Assembly: GCF_001984575.1 (NCBI RefSeq)
Contig: NZ_LZNS01000001.1
Coordinates: forward strand, 3,263,874 to 3,327,873
Source of the DNA: Streptomyces sp. MP131-18
Lineage (GTDB): Bacteria > Actinomycetota > Actinomycetes > Streptomycetales > Streptomycetaceae
DNA: 64,000 bases
Direction of reading: 5' to 3'
Positions 1 through 7,631 of the stretch are shown here, in pieces (positions within the stretch are counted from its first letter, which is position 1; every line of letters begins with the position of its first letter). The notes below the pieces were generated by a model. That model ran no database searches. It was not told the origin of the DNA and saw only the letters and a program-made list of their open reading frames with translations. Made by a program: the position numbers and the translations under genes.

Positions 1-1
1 G

Positions 2-226
2 AGCGTCGACGTGTGGCGCGCAGGCGAGCGCCTGATGATCCAGGTCACCGACGACGGCCGCGGCGGCGCCGACCCCACCACCGGCTCCGGCCTTGCCGGC
101 CTCGCCGAACGCCTCGCCGCCGTCGACGGCCTCCTCGCCGTCACCTCCCCCACCGGCGGACCCACCACCGTCAACGCAGAACTGCCCTGGCGCGACCGGG
201 CGGGGTCCCGCGCCGCCGCGAGGTGA
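2..226 (+). CDS. Sensor histidine kinase, C-terminal fragment (cut by window edge)
   Basis: The frame is open from the first bases and gives about 74 residues. The stretch VTDDGRGGAD followed by GSGLAGLAERLAAVDGLL matches the G1 and G2 ATP-binding boxes of a NarX/DesK-type HATPase_c domain. The normal ending of such kinases (strand, then a basic tail) is visible. It lies 41 bp upstream of a LuxR-type response regulator, so the two are presumably a two-component pair. The sensor and dimerisation domains are outside the window, so the stimulus cannot be read. Confidence 0.85.
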   Translation, partial: SVDVWRAGERLMIQVTDDGRGGADPTTGSGLAGLAERLAAVDGLLAVTSPTGGPTTVNAELPWRDRAGSRAAAR

Positions 227-267
227 GATCCTTCCAGCACCTTGCCAACGCGAACGGGGAGTAGGAC

Positions 268-927
268 GTGCGGGTAGTCATCGCCGAGGATTCGGTGCTG
301 CTGCGGGAGGGGCTGACCCGGCTCCTGAACGACCGGGGGCACGAGGTCGTGGCCGGGGTGGGCGACGGGGAGGCGCTGTTCGCGGCGGTGCGCGAGCTGG
401 CGGACGCGGGCGCGGCACCCGATGTGGTGGTGGCGGACGTCCGGATGCCGCCGACGCACACCGACGAGGGGGTGCGGGCGGCCGTGCGGCTGCGGCAGCG
501 CTACCCGGACCTCGGGGTCCTGGTCCTCTCGCAGTACGTGGAGGAGCAGTACGCGACGGAGCTGATCGCCGGGTCGAGCCGTGGGGTCGGCTATCTGCTG
601 AAGGACCGGGTCGCCGACGTCAGCGAGTTCGTCGAGGCGGTGACGCGCGTGGCGGCGGGCGGCACGGCGCTCGACCCCGAGGTCGTCGCGCAGCTGCTCG
701 GCCGCAGTCGTAAACAGGACGTCCTTGCCGGGCTCACGCCGCGGGAAAGGGAAGTCCTAGGACTTATGGCCGAGGGACGCACGAACTCGGCCGTCGCGCA
801 GCAACTCGTCGTCAGCCACGGCGCGGTCGAAAAACACGTCAGCAACATCTTTATGAAGCTGGGCTTGGCGCAGAGTGACACAGATCACCGGCGCGTTCTG
901 GCGGTTCTCACCTATCTCAATTCCTAG
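268..927 (+). CDS. NarL/FixJ-family response regulator with LuxR-type HTH
   Basis: This 219-residue protein has a receiver domain followed by a LuxR-type helix-turn-helix. It starts MRVVIAEDSVLLREGL (acidic pair E-D near residues 7-8), has the phospho-acceptor aspartate in VVVADVRMPP, and the conserved Lys in YLLKDRV. The C-terminal part (LTPREREVLGLMAEGRTNSAVAQQLVVSHGAVEKHVSNIFMKL, in pieces) is the DNA-binding GerE domain. The start is GTG at 268, with a GGGGA ribosome site just upstream. It is expected to be phosphorylated by the kinase ending at 226 and to act as a transcription factor. Its targets are unknown. Confidence 0.93.
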   Translation: MRVVIAEDSVLLREGLTRLLNDRGHEVVAGVGDGEALFAAVRELADAGAAPDVVVADVRMPPTHTDEGVRAAVRLRQRYPDLGVLVLSQYVEEQYATELIAGSSRGVGYLLKDRVADVSEFVEAVTRVAAGGTALDPEVVAQLLGRSRKQDVLAGLTPREREVLGLMAEGRTNSAVAQQLVVSHGAVEKHVSNIFMKLGLAQSDTDHRRVLAVLTYLNS

Positions 928-1120
928 GCGCTGCTGACACGCTGGAGCGGGGATCGCGCGGGACACGGGCGAATCTTTAGGGGGGCTTCAGGAAGCTTCG
1001 AGCACGGTACGGGACGGTGACCCGGGGCTACCCGCGTCCATGATGTGATCACCGCCGGGAAGGTCACCCTTACCCGCGTACCATGGCTGACAAGAGCCGC
1101 CTCGAAGGAGGGCTACAGCA

Positions 1121-3028
1121 GTGACCACTGAGGTCGACCAGGCGAGCCAGGACAATAAGGACGTCAGGCGTCTGGACCGGGTGATCATCCGCTTCGCGGG
1201 GGATTCCGGGGACGGAATGCAGCTGACCGGGGACCGTTTCACCTCGGAGACCGCTTCCCTGGGTAATGATCTGTCCACGCTGCCGAACTTTCCGGCCGAA
1301 ATCCGCGCCCCGGCCGGCACCCTGCCGGGCGTCTCCTCCTTCCAGGTGCACTTCGCCGACCACGACATCCTCACCCCGGGCGACGCCCCGGACGTGCTGG
1401 TCGCGATGAACCCGGCGGCCCTCAAGGCCAACGTGCCGGACGTGCCGCGCGGCGCGGAGATCATCGTCAACACCGATGAGTTCACCTCGCGGGCCCTGAC
1501 AAAGGTCGGCTACGCGGGGAACCCGCTGGAGGACGGCTCCCTCGACGGCTACCGCGTGCACCGCGTGCCCCTGACGACGCTGACGGTGGAGGCCCTGAAG
1601 GGCTTCGACCTGACGCGCAAGGAGGCGGGCCGCTCCAAGAACATGTTCGCGCTCGGCCTGCTGTCGTGGATGTACCACCGGCCCACGGAGGGCACGGAGA
1701 CGTTCCTGCGCCGGAAGTTCGCCAAGCGCCCTGAGATCGCCGAGGCCAACATCACGGCCTTCCGCGCCGGGTGGAACTTCGGCGAGACGACCGAGGACTT
1801 CGCCGTCTCCTACGAGGTCCTGCCCGCGGCCACCGCGTTCCCCGCCGGCACCTACCGGAACATCTCGGGGAACCTGGCGCTCGCCTACGGCCTGATCGCC
1901 GCCTCCCGGTGCGCCGACCTGCCGCTCTACCTCGGCTCGTACCCGATCACGCCGGCCTCCGACGTGCTGCACGAGCTGTCCCGCCACAAGAACTTCGGGG
2001 TGCGCACCTTCCAGGCCGAGGACGAGATCGCCGGCATCGGGGCCGCGCTGGGCGCGGCGTTCGGCGGCGCGCTCGGGGTGACCACGACCTCGGGCCCCGG
2101 CGTCGCGCTGAAGTCCGAGACGATCGGGCTCGCGGTCTCGCTCGAACTGCCGCTGCTGATCATCGACATCCAGCGCGGCGGGCCCTCCACGGGCCTGCCG
2201 ACGAAGACCGAGCAGGCCGACCTGCTCCAGGCGATGTACGGGCGCAACGGCGAGGCGCCGGTGCCGATCGTCGCCCCGTCGACGCCCGCCGAGTGCTTCA
2301 CCGCGGCCCTGGACGCGGCGCGCATCGCGCTGACGTACCGCACGCCGGTCTTCCTGCTCTCCGACGGCTACCTGGCCAACGGCTCCGAGCCGTGGCGCAT
2401 CCCGGACGCGGACGAACTGCCGGACCTGCGCGTGCAGTTCGCGACCGGGGCGAATCACACGCTGGACGACGGCACCGAGGTGTTCTGGCCGTACAAGCGC
2501 GACTCGGCGACCCTGGCCCGCCCCTGGGCCGTGCCCGGCACGCCCGGTCTCGAACACCGCATCGGCGGCATCGAGAAGCAGGACGGCACGGGCAACATCT
2601 CCTACGACCCGGCCAACCACGACCACATGGTCCGCACCCGGCAGGCGAAGACCGACGGCATCGCGGTGCCGGACGTGGTGGTCGACGACCCGTCCGGCGC
2701 CCCCGGCGAGGGCGCCAAGGTGCTGGTGCTCGGCTGGGGTTCGACGTACGGGCCGATCACGGCGGCCGTCCGCCGCATCCGGCGGGCCGGGGGGCACATC
2801 GCGCAGACCCACGTGCGCAGCCTCAACCCGTTCCCCGCCAACCTCGGCGACGTGCTGCGGGCCTACGACCGGGTGGTACTCCCCGAGATGAACCTGGGCC
2901 AGCTCGCCACCCTGCTGCGTGCGAAGTACCTGGTGGACGTGCGGTCCATCACTCAGGTGACCGGGCTGCCCTTCAAGGCCGAGCAGCTCGCGTCCGCTTT
3001 CAAGGAGGCTCTCGACGATGTCCACTGA
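1121..3028 (+). CDS. korA: 2-oxoglutarate (2-oxoacid):ferredoxin oxidoreductase, alpha subunit (gamma-alpha fusion)
   Basis: This 635-residue subunit has an N-terminal gamma domain (IIRFAGDSGDGMQLTGDRF, about residues 22-40) fused to the alpha pyruvate-ferredoxin-oxidoreductase domain (SYPITPASDVLHELS, about 270-285). The family oxidises 2-oxoglutarate with CoA to succinyl-CoA and reduces ferredoxin, the alternative to the lipoamide-dependent dehydrogenase in actinobacteria. The GTG start has a GAAGGAGG site about 10 nt upstream. The 3' end overlaps korB by 11 bp, so the subunits are translationally coupled. Its length is typical for actinobacterial KorA. Substrate preference among 2-oxoacids cannot be proved from sequence. 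Confidence 0.93.
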   Translation: MTTEVDQASQDNKDVRRLDRVIIRFAGDSGDGMQLTGDRFTSETASLGNDLSTLPNFPAEIRAPAGTLPGVSSFQVHFADHDILTPGDAPDVLVAMNPAALKANVPDVPRGAEIIVNTDEFTSRALTKVGYAGNPLEDGSLDGYRVHRVPLTTLTVEALKGFDLTRKEAGRSKNMFALGLLSWMYHRPTEGTETFLRRKFAKRPEIAEANITAFRAGWNFGETTEDFAVSYEVLPAATAFPAGTYRNISGNLALAYGLIAASRCADLPLYLGSYPITPASDVLHELSRHKNFGVRTFQAEDEIAGIGAALGAAFGGALGVTTTSGPGVALKSETIGLAVSLELPLLIIDIQRGGPSTGLPTKTEQADLLQAMYGRNGEAPVPIVAPSTPAECFTAALDAARIALTYRTPVFLLSDGYLANGSEPWRIPDADELPDLRVQFATGANHTLDDGTEVFWPYKRDSATLARPWAVPGTPGLEHRIGGIEKQDGTGNISYDPANHDHMVRTRQAKTDGIAVPDVVVDDPSGAPGEGAKVLVLGWGSTYGPITAAVRRIRRAGGHIAQTHVRSLNPFPANLGDVLRAYDRVVLPEMNLGQLATLLRAKYLVDVRSITQVTGLPFKAEQLASAFKEALDDVH

Positions 3029-4106
3029 GGCGCCCGTTTCACCCCGCACCGCTCTGGCACTCGTCCCCACCGCCGACAAGCGCCAGACCGCGAAGGACTT
3101 CAAGTCGGACCAGGAGGTCCGCTGGTGCCCCGGCTGCGGCGACTACGCCGTACTGGCCGCCGTCCAGGGCTTCATGCCTGAGCTCGGCCTCGCCAAGGAG
3201 AACATCGTCTTCGTCTCCGGCATCGGCTGCTCCTCCCGGTTCCCGTACTACATGAACACGTACGGGATGCACTCCATCCACGGCCGCGCCCCGGCCATCG
3301 CGACCGGTCTGGCCACCGCCCGCCGCGACCTGTCGGTGTGGGTCGTCACCGGCGACGGGGACGCGCTGTCCATCGGCGGCAACCACCTGATCCACGCCCT
3401 GCGCCGCAACGTGAACCTGAAGATCCTGCTGTTCAACAACCGGATCTACGGCCTCACCAAGGGCCAGTACTCGCCCACTTCGGAGCCCGGCAAGATCACC
3501 AAATCCACGCCGATGGGCTCCCTGGACACCCCGTTCAACCCGCTGTCGCTCGCGCTGGGCGCGGAGGCGTCTTTCGTGGCCCGCACGATCGACTCCGACC
3601 GCAAGCACCTCACGGGCGTGCTGCGCGAGGCGGCTGACCACCGGGGCTCGGCCCTGGTGGAGATCTACCAGAACTGCAATATCTTCAACGACGGGGCGTT
3701 CGAGGCGCTGAAGGACAAGCAGCAGGCGCAGGAGGCCGTGATCCGCCTGGAGCACGGCGAGCCGATCCGCTTCGGCGCGCCGGCCGAGGACGGCCTCGGC
3801 GGCAAGGGCGTGGTCCGCGACCCGGCGACCGGCGATCTGAAGGTGATCGACGTCGCCGCCGAGGGCACCGAGGGAGTCCTGGTGCACGACGCGCACGCGC
3901 CGTCCCCGACCACGGCGTTTGCGCTGTCCCGGCTGGCGGACCCGCACACGCTCCACCGCACGCCGATCGGCGTGCTGCGCAACGTGCCGCGGCCCGCGTA
4001 CGACGACCTGATGGCCGACCAGCTGGAGCAGGCGGTGGAGCAGCGCGGCAAGGGGGACCTGGCGGCGCTGCTGGCGGGCGGCGACACCTGGACGGTCGTC
4101 GGCTGA
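3018..4106 (+). CDS. korB: 2-oxoglutarate (2-oxoacid):ferredoxin oxidoreductase, beta subunit
   Basis: This 362-residue subunit binds thiamine diphosphate and a 4Fe-4S cluster. WCPGCGDYAVL near residues 35-45 supplies cluster cysteines, and VVTGDGDALSIGG followed by LLFNNRIYG (about 108-145) is the TPP/Mg-binding segment. It starts inside the end of korA, the usual arrangement for this heterodimer. The C-terminal region from about residue 240 is the actinobacterial extension. The product should act in the cytosol, feeding electrons to ferredoxin. Confidence 0.93.
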   Translation: MSTEAPVSPRTALALVPTADKRQTAKDFKSDQEVRWCPGCGDYAVLAAVQGFMPELGLAKENIVFVSGIGCSSRFPYYMNTYGMHSIHGRAPAIATGLATARRDLSVWVVTGDGDALSIGGNHLIHALRRNVNLKILLFNNRIYGLTKGQYSPTSEPGKITKSTPMGSLDTPFNPLSLALGAEASFVARTIDSDRKHLTGVLREAADHRGSALVEIYQNCNIFNDGAFEALKDKQQAQEAVIRLEHGEPIRFGAPAEDGLGGKGVVRDPATGDLKVIDVAAEGTEGVLVHDAHAPSPTTAFALSRLADPHTLHRTPIGVLRNVPRPAYDDLMADQLEQAVEQRGKGDLAALLAGGDTWTVVG

Positions 4107-4193
4107 CAGGACCGTAACGCAGAAACGGAAATGACAAACCGCCCGCCCGACGTTACGTTCATCAGGTCGTCGCAGCGGTAGCGGGAGGAAGTC

Positions 4194-5159
4194 GTGGCAG
4201 CAGGCAGGGGCCCGGCCGGGCGTTCGGGGCTGGCTTACGGACTCGCGGCCTTCGGCCTGTGGGGCCTGCTGCCGCTGTACTGGGACCTGCTGGCGTCCAC
4301 CGGCGCCAGCGAGGTGCTGGCCCACCGCATGGTGTGGTCGCTGCCGACGGCCGTGCTGCTCCTGCTGCTGGCCCGTAGCTGGTCCTGGATACGGCCGCTG
4401 CTGCGCAACCCCGCGCAGCTGGCCCTGCTGGTCGTCTCCGCCACGCTGATATCGCTCAACTGGTATCTGTTCATCTGGGCCGTCGCCGAGGACCGCGTCC
4501 TGGAGGCGTCGCTCGGCTACTTCATCAACCCGCTCCTCACCATCGCCATGGGCGTGGTGCTGCTCGGCGAGCGCCTGCGCCGCATCCAGTGGATCGCCGT
4601 CGGCATCGGCGCCTGTGCCGTGGTGGTCATGAGCGTCGCCTACGGCCAGATTCCGTGGATCTCGCTGGCCCTCAGCGTGAGCTTCGCGCTGTACGGCCTG
4701 ACCAAGAAGAAGACCGGCCTCGACGGCCTCCAGGGATTCACCGCCGACTCCGCGCTCCAGTTCCTGCCCGCCCTCGGCTTCCTGGTGGTGCTCGGCGCGC
4801 GCGGCGAGGGAACGTTCACCACGGAGGGCTCCGGCCACGCGCTGCTGCTGGTGGGCAGCGGCATCGCGACCGCGCTGCCGCTGATCTTTTTCGGCGCCGC
4901 GACCGTCCGCGCGCCGCTGTCCACCATCGGGCTGCTCCAGTACATCGCGCCGACGACGATGTTCCTGCTGGGACTGCTCGTCTTCGGCGAGGAGATGCCG
5001 CCCGAGCGGTGGGCCGGCTTCCTGCTGGTGTGGACCGCGCTGTGCCTGCTGACCTGGGACGCGCTGCGGAACGCCCGCCGCGGGCGGCGCACGGTGGCCC
5101 GCCACACGCCCGCCGCCCCCGCCGAGCACGGGCCGCGCCCGGCCCTCACCACCGACTGA
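4194..5159 (+). CDS. rarD: EamA-family transporter RarD
   Basis: This 321-residue integral membrane protein has about ten hydrophobic segments in two EamA repeats. The start GRSGLAYGLAAFGLWGLLPLYW and the segment LISLNWYLFIWAV are typical of RarD. The GTG start follows a GGGAGGAA site. It lies 87 bp after korB on the same strand but has its own upstream space. The family was named for a chloramphenicol-sensitivity phenotype; real substrates are poorly defined, so only drug/metabolite-type transport can be claimed. The C-terminal 35 residues are charged and cytosolic. Confidence 0.9.
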   Translation: MAAGRGPAGRSGLAYGLAAFGLWGLLPLYWDLLASTGASEVLAHRMVWSLPTAVLLLLLARSWSWIRPLLRNPAQLALLVVSATLISLNWYLFIWAVAEDRVLEASLGYFINPLLTIAMGVVLLGERLRRIQWIAVGIGACAVVVMSVAYGQIPWISLALSVSFALYGLTKKKTGLDGLQGFTADSALQFLPALGFLVVLGARGEGTFTTEGSGHALLLVGSGIATALPLIFFGAATVRAPLSTIGLLQYIAPTTMFLLGLLVFGEEMPPERWAGFLLVWTALCLLTWDALRNARRGRRTVARHTPAAPAEHGPRPALTTD

Positions 5160-5192
5160 ACCCCGGCTCCGGGGAGGGCGGCGGCAGCCCCC

Positions 5193-5218
5193 GTCCCTGC
5201 CGGGTGGGCGGCAGGGAC
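5193..5218 (+). terminator. Stem-loop after rarD
   Basis: A 9-bp perfect stem, GTCCCTGCC at 5193-5201 with GGCAGGGAC at 5210-5218, closes an 8-nt loop 33 bp after the rarD stop. There is no U-tract, as is common for Streptomyces terminators. Confidence 0.5.
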
Positions 5219-5307
5219 CGGGCGGCCCGGCCCGAAGCGCGGCGACCGCGGACTATGGCACCATCAGGCGGGAGACTGTGGCCGGGGAGAGCAGGGGGGC
5301 AGAAGGC

Positions 5308-5694
5308 ATGCAGTTCCGGATTCGCATTGCGGCAGGCCAGGACGTGGCACGTGAGCTGGAGTCCCTCCGGCGGTGGCTGGAGTCCGAAACCGAACTGCGC
5401 GGCATGAGTGACGTCGAGCGACTCCCGGTCGGTACCGGCCAGATGGGGCTGCTTTCGGACACCCTGACGGTGGCGCTTGGCACCGGAGGTGCCGTCACGG
5501 TACTCGCGGGCTCGCTGTCCGGGTGGCTCCGGCAGCGCCGATCCGATGTGCGGATCGAGATCAGGACCGAAGACGGCAGGCACGTCTCGGTCAACGCTCA
5601 GCGGGTACGCGACGCGCCGGCCCTGATCGAGACCGTGCTGCGCTCCGAACAGGAAGACCGGGGCCCCGGCCCCGCACTGCCCAGCGCCGACTGA
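5308..5694 (+). CDS. EACC1-like effector-associated small protein
   Basis: The ATG at 5308 sits just behind GGGGGGCAGAAGG and gives 128 residues (MQFRIRIAAGQ...). A GTG at 5278 would add ten residues but has no better site. The order of an N-terminal strand, ELESLRRWLESETELRG, a Gly-rich hydrophobic helix (VALGTGGAVTVLAG) and a final domain (DVRIEIRTEDGRHVSVNAQRV) matches the 'effector-associated constant component 1' family of actinobacterial conflict systems. In that family it is a small, possibly membrane-touching partner of caspase, trypsin or STAND effectors. The stop overlaps the next start (TGATG), so the two genes are coupled. Assignment is from memory of the family pattern. Confidence 0.75.
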   Translation: MQFRIRIAAGQDVARELESLRRWLESETELRGMSDVERLPVGTGQMGLLSDTLTVALGTGGAVTVLAGSLSGWLRQRRSDVRIEIRTEDGRHVSVNAQRVRDAPALIETVLRSEQEDRGPGPALPSAD

Positions 5695-6911
5695 TGGCCC
5701 GGCTCCCGGACCCGGCCGGCACCCGTGCCGTGCTCATCGGCGTCAGTCAGTACGAGCTGCTTCCCGACCTTCCCGGCGTGACCAACAACCTGTCCGCCCT
5801 GTACACGCTGTTCACCGCGCCGGACCTGCTCGGACTGCCCGCGGAGCACTGCGCGGTCCTGGACGGCCAGGTCTCCCCGGACGAGATGGACCGGGCCATC
5901 GCCTCGGCCGCGGCCGAGGCGACCGACACGTTGATCGTCTACTTCGCCGGGCACGGCCTGATCGACGAGTACGACGGGACCCTGCATCTCAGCTGGTACG
6001 GCACCGACGCCGACCGGGTCCACGCGACCGCGACTCCGTACGAATGGGTCCGCCGCACCCTGCCACGGGGCCCGGAGAGGCGTCTGGTCCTTCTCGACTG
6101 CTGCTTCAGCGGACGCGCGTTGAACAGCATGGCGGACGAGGACCGGATAACCGCCATCACCGCCGCGGAGGGAACGGCCGTGCTCGCCGCCGCCCACGAG
6201 AACCGCGTGGCTGCCGCGCCGCCGGGCGAGACGCATACCGCGTTCACCGGAGAAATCGTCGAGCTGCTGTCCCGGGGCATACCTGGCGGTCCCGAACTGC
6301 TCGACGTCGAGACCCTGTTCAACAGCATGCGGCGCGGACTGCGTGCGAAAGGGCGCCCGGCGCCCCAGGGGGCGTTCCGGAACACGGCCAAGAACCTCGC
6401 CCTCGGCCGCAACCGGTCCTGGACCCCGCGGAATGTCGTGCTGCACCAGCCTCCGCACGCCGCACCGCCGAGCGGGCCGGCCAGCCGTTCCGTGCTGACG
6501 ATCAGCCGGGCCATCCGCGACGAGATCATCGCGCACGCCCGGGAGGACTACCCTCGCCAAGCCTGCGGGATGGTGGTGGGCCCGGACGGTTCCGACCGCC
6601 CGGAGCGGCTCATTCGGATCACCAACAGTTCGCCCACGCCCGAGACGACGTGGGAATTCGACATCCAGGAGTCGTTCCGGGCGTATCGCAGCATCGAGAG
6701 GACCGGCGAGGACATCATCGTCGTTTATCACTCCCGCCCGGAGCCGGGCGCCTACTTGTCGAGGCTGGACATCGCCTTCCTGGACGAGCAACGCACCGGC
6801 CGCCATCTCGTCATCGTCGCCATCCCGGAGCCGGACAGCGTCGAGCTGCGCTCCCACCGGATCTCGGACACCCGGATCATGGAGGAAGCCATCCACGTGC
6901 TGCCCTCGTAA
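5694..6911 (+). CDS. Caspase-like peptidase fused to a degenerate JAB/MPN domain
   Basis: This 405-residue protein is coupled to the EACC1-like gene. Residues about 8-240 form a caspase (C14) domain with the catalytic pair in YFAGHGL (His87) and LLDCCFSG (Cys136/137). After a proline-rich linker (about 245-263), residues 265-405 resemble a JAB/Mov34 metallopeptidase of the Mec+ type. However, the usual glutamate in PxEACG is Gln289, HSH has become HSR (His346, Arg348) and PSxxD has become LSxxD (Ser356, Asp359). The metal site is therefore probably lost, and the domain may bind rather than cleave. No STAND NTPase lies next to it. A role as conflict effector is inferred from the family. Confidence 0.85.
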   Translation: MARLPDPAGTRAVLIGVSQYELLPDLPGVTNNLSALYTLFTAPDLLGLPAEHCAVLDGQVSPDEMDRAIASAAAEATDTLIVYFAGHGLIDEYDGTLHLSWYGTDADRVHATATPYEWVRRTLPRGPERRLVLLDCCFSGRALNSMADEDRITAITAAEGTAVLAAAHENRVAAAPPGETHTAFTGEIVELLSRGIPGGPELLDVETLFNSMRRGLRAKGRPAPQGAFRNTAKNLALGRNRSWTPRNVVLHQPPHAAPPSGPASRSVLTISRAIRDEIIAHAREDYPRQACGMVVGPDGSDRPERLIRITNSSPTPETTWEFDIQESFRAYRSIERTGEDIIVVYHSRPEPGAYLSRLDIAFLDEQRTGRHLVIVAIPEPDSVELRSHRISDTRIMEEAIHVLPS

Positions 6912-6936
6912 CCGCGGTCCTGACAGGCCCACGGGG

Positions 6937-6999
6937 ATGGAACGTTTGCGTTTCATCGGGGACCCGGAGTACATTTTGGAACGAGACAGTTCCGTTCCA
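6937..6999 (+). promoter_or_regulatory. Promoter with two TGGAAC-type inverted repeats in front of the TetR gene
   Basis: A perfect repeat TGGAACG (6977-6983) and CGTTCCA (6993-6999) has a 9-nt spacer. Upstream, ATGGAACG (6937-6944) faces CGTTTCAT (6949-6956) with one mismatch. A plausible promoter lies between them: TTGCGT at 6946-6951, 18 bp, TACATT at 6970-6975. The repeats flank or overlap the promoter, as expected for an autoregulated TetR operator. Confidence 0.6.
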
Positions 7000-7057
7000 T
7001 CTATGCCGGGAGTTCGTCATTTCCACGTCAGACGCGCCTTCGATCCGCCGCCCCCGC

Positions 7058-7615
7058 ATGACCGAGGAGCGTGAGGCCGAGGTCCTCGCCACGGTCGTGG
7101 ACGTGCTGCGGGAGACCGGTTACGAAGCACTGACGATGGATGCGATCGCCGCCAGGGCACGGTGCGGCAAGGCCACGCTGTACCGGCAGTGGCACAGCAA
7201 ACCCCGGCTGGTGGCGGCAGCCCTGCACGCCCACCGTCCCACCCGGATAGATGGCGTGGACACCGGCTCGTTGCGTGGAGATCTGCACGACCTCTTCGTG
7301 CGCGCCTCGGAGCAGGCGCAGCAGGACACCGCCCTCATCGCCGGCCTTGCCAGGGCCACGCTCGACGCCCCGGAGCTAGCCCGGGCGCTTCGAGAGACCC
7401 TGGTGGAGCCGGAGATCGCGGAGTTCACCATCTTCATCGATCGCGCCATAGAGCGCGGCGAGCTGACCGGCCGGCCGGCCGCGATGGACTTTCTCCCGCA
7501 GATGGTCCTGGCCGCCGTGCTGACCCGCCCGCTGATCGAGGACGAGTTCGCGGACGCGGACTACCTGATCCGTTACCTCGACAGTGCACTGCTTCCTGCA
7601 CTGCTACACAGTTGA
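7058..7615 (+). CDS. TetR/AcrR-family transcriptional repressor
   Basis: This 185-residue protein has an N-terminal helix-turn-helix (ALTMDAIAARARCGKATLYRQW, in pieces, residues about 22-45) and an all-helical ligand-binding C-terminal part ending in LDSALLPALL. ATG 7058 is the first standard start. The open frame continues upstream with family-like residues (SIRRPR), so a non-standard start near 7019 is possible. It is 16 bp upstream of an MFS exporter and follows inverted repeats, so it probably represses itself and the exporter. Confidence 0.9.
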   Translation: MTEEREAEVLATVVDVLRETGYEALTMDAIAARARCGKATLYRQWHSKPRLVAAALHAHRPTRIDGVDTGSLRGDLHDLFVRASEQAQQDTALIAGLARATLDAPELARALRETLVEPEIAEFTIFIDRAIERGELTGRPAAMDFLPQMVLAAVLTRPLIEDEFADADYLIRYLDSALLPALLHS

Positions 7616-7631
7616 CCGGAGCCAGACGAAC

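Noticed and set aside
1070..3103. Long open frame on the strand opposite korA
   Set aside because: It has no family pattern, is Arg/Gly/His-rich and mirrors the strong third-position GC bias of korA. Similar shadows lie opposite korB, the MFS gene, nuoM/L and the symporter.
5278..5307. GTG start for the EACC1-like gene
   Set aside because: The ATG at 5308 has a strong ribosome site and gives the strand that normally begins this family.
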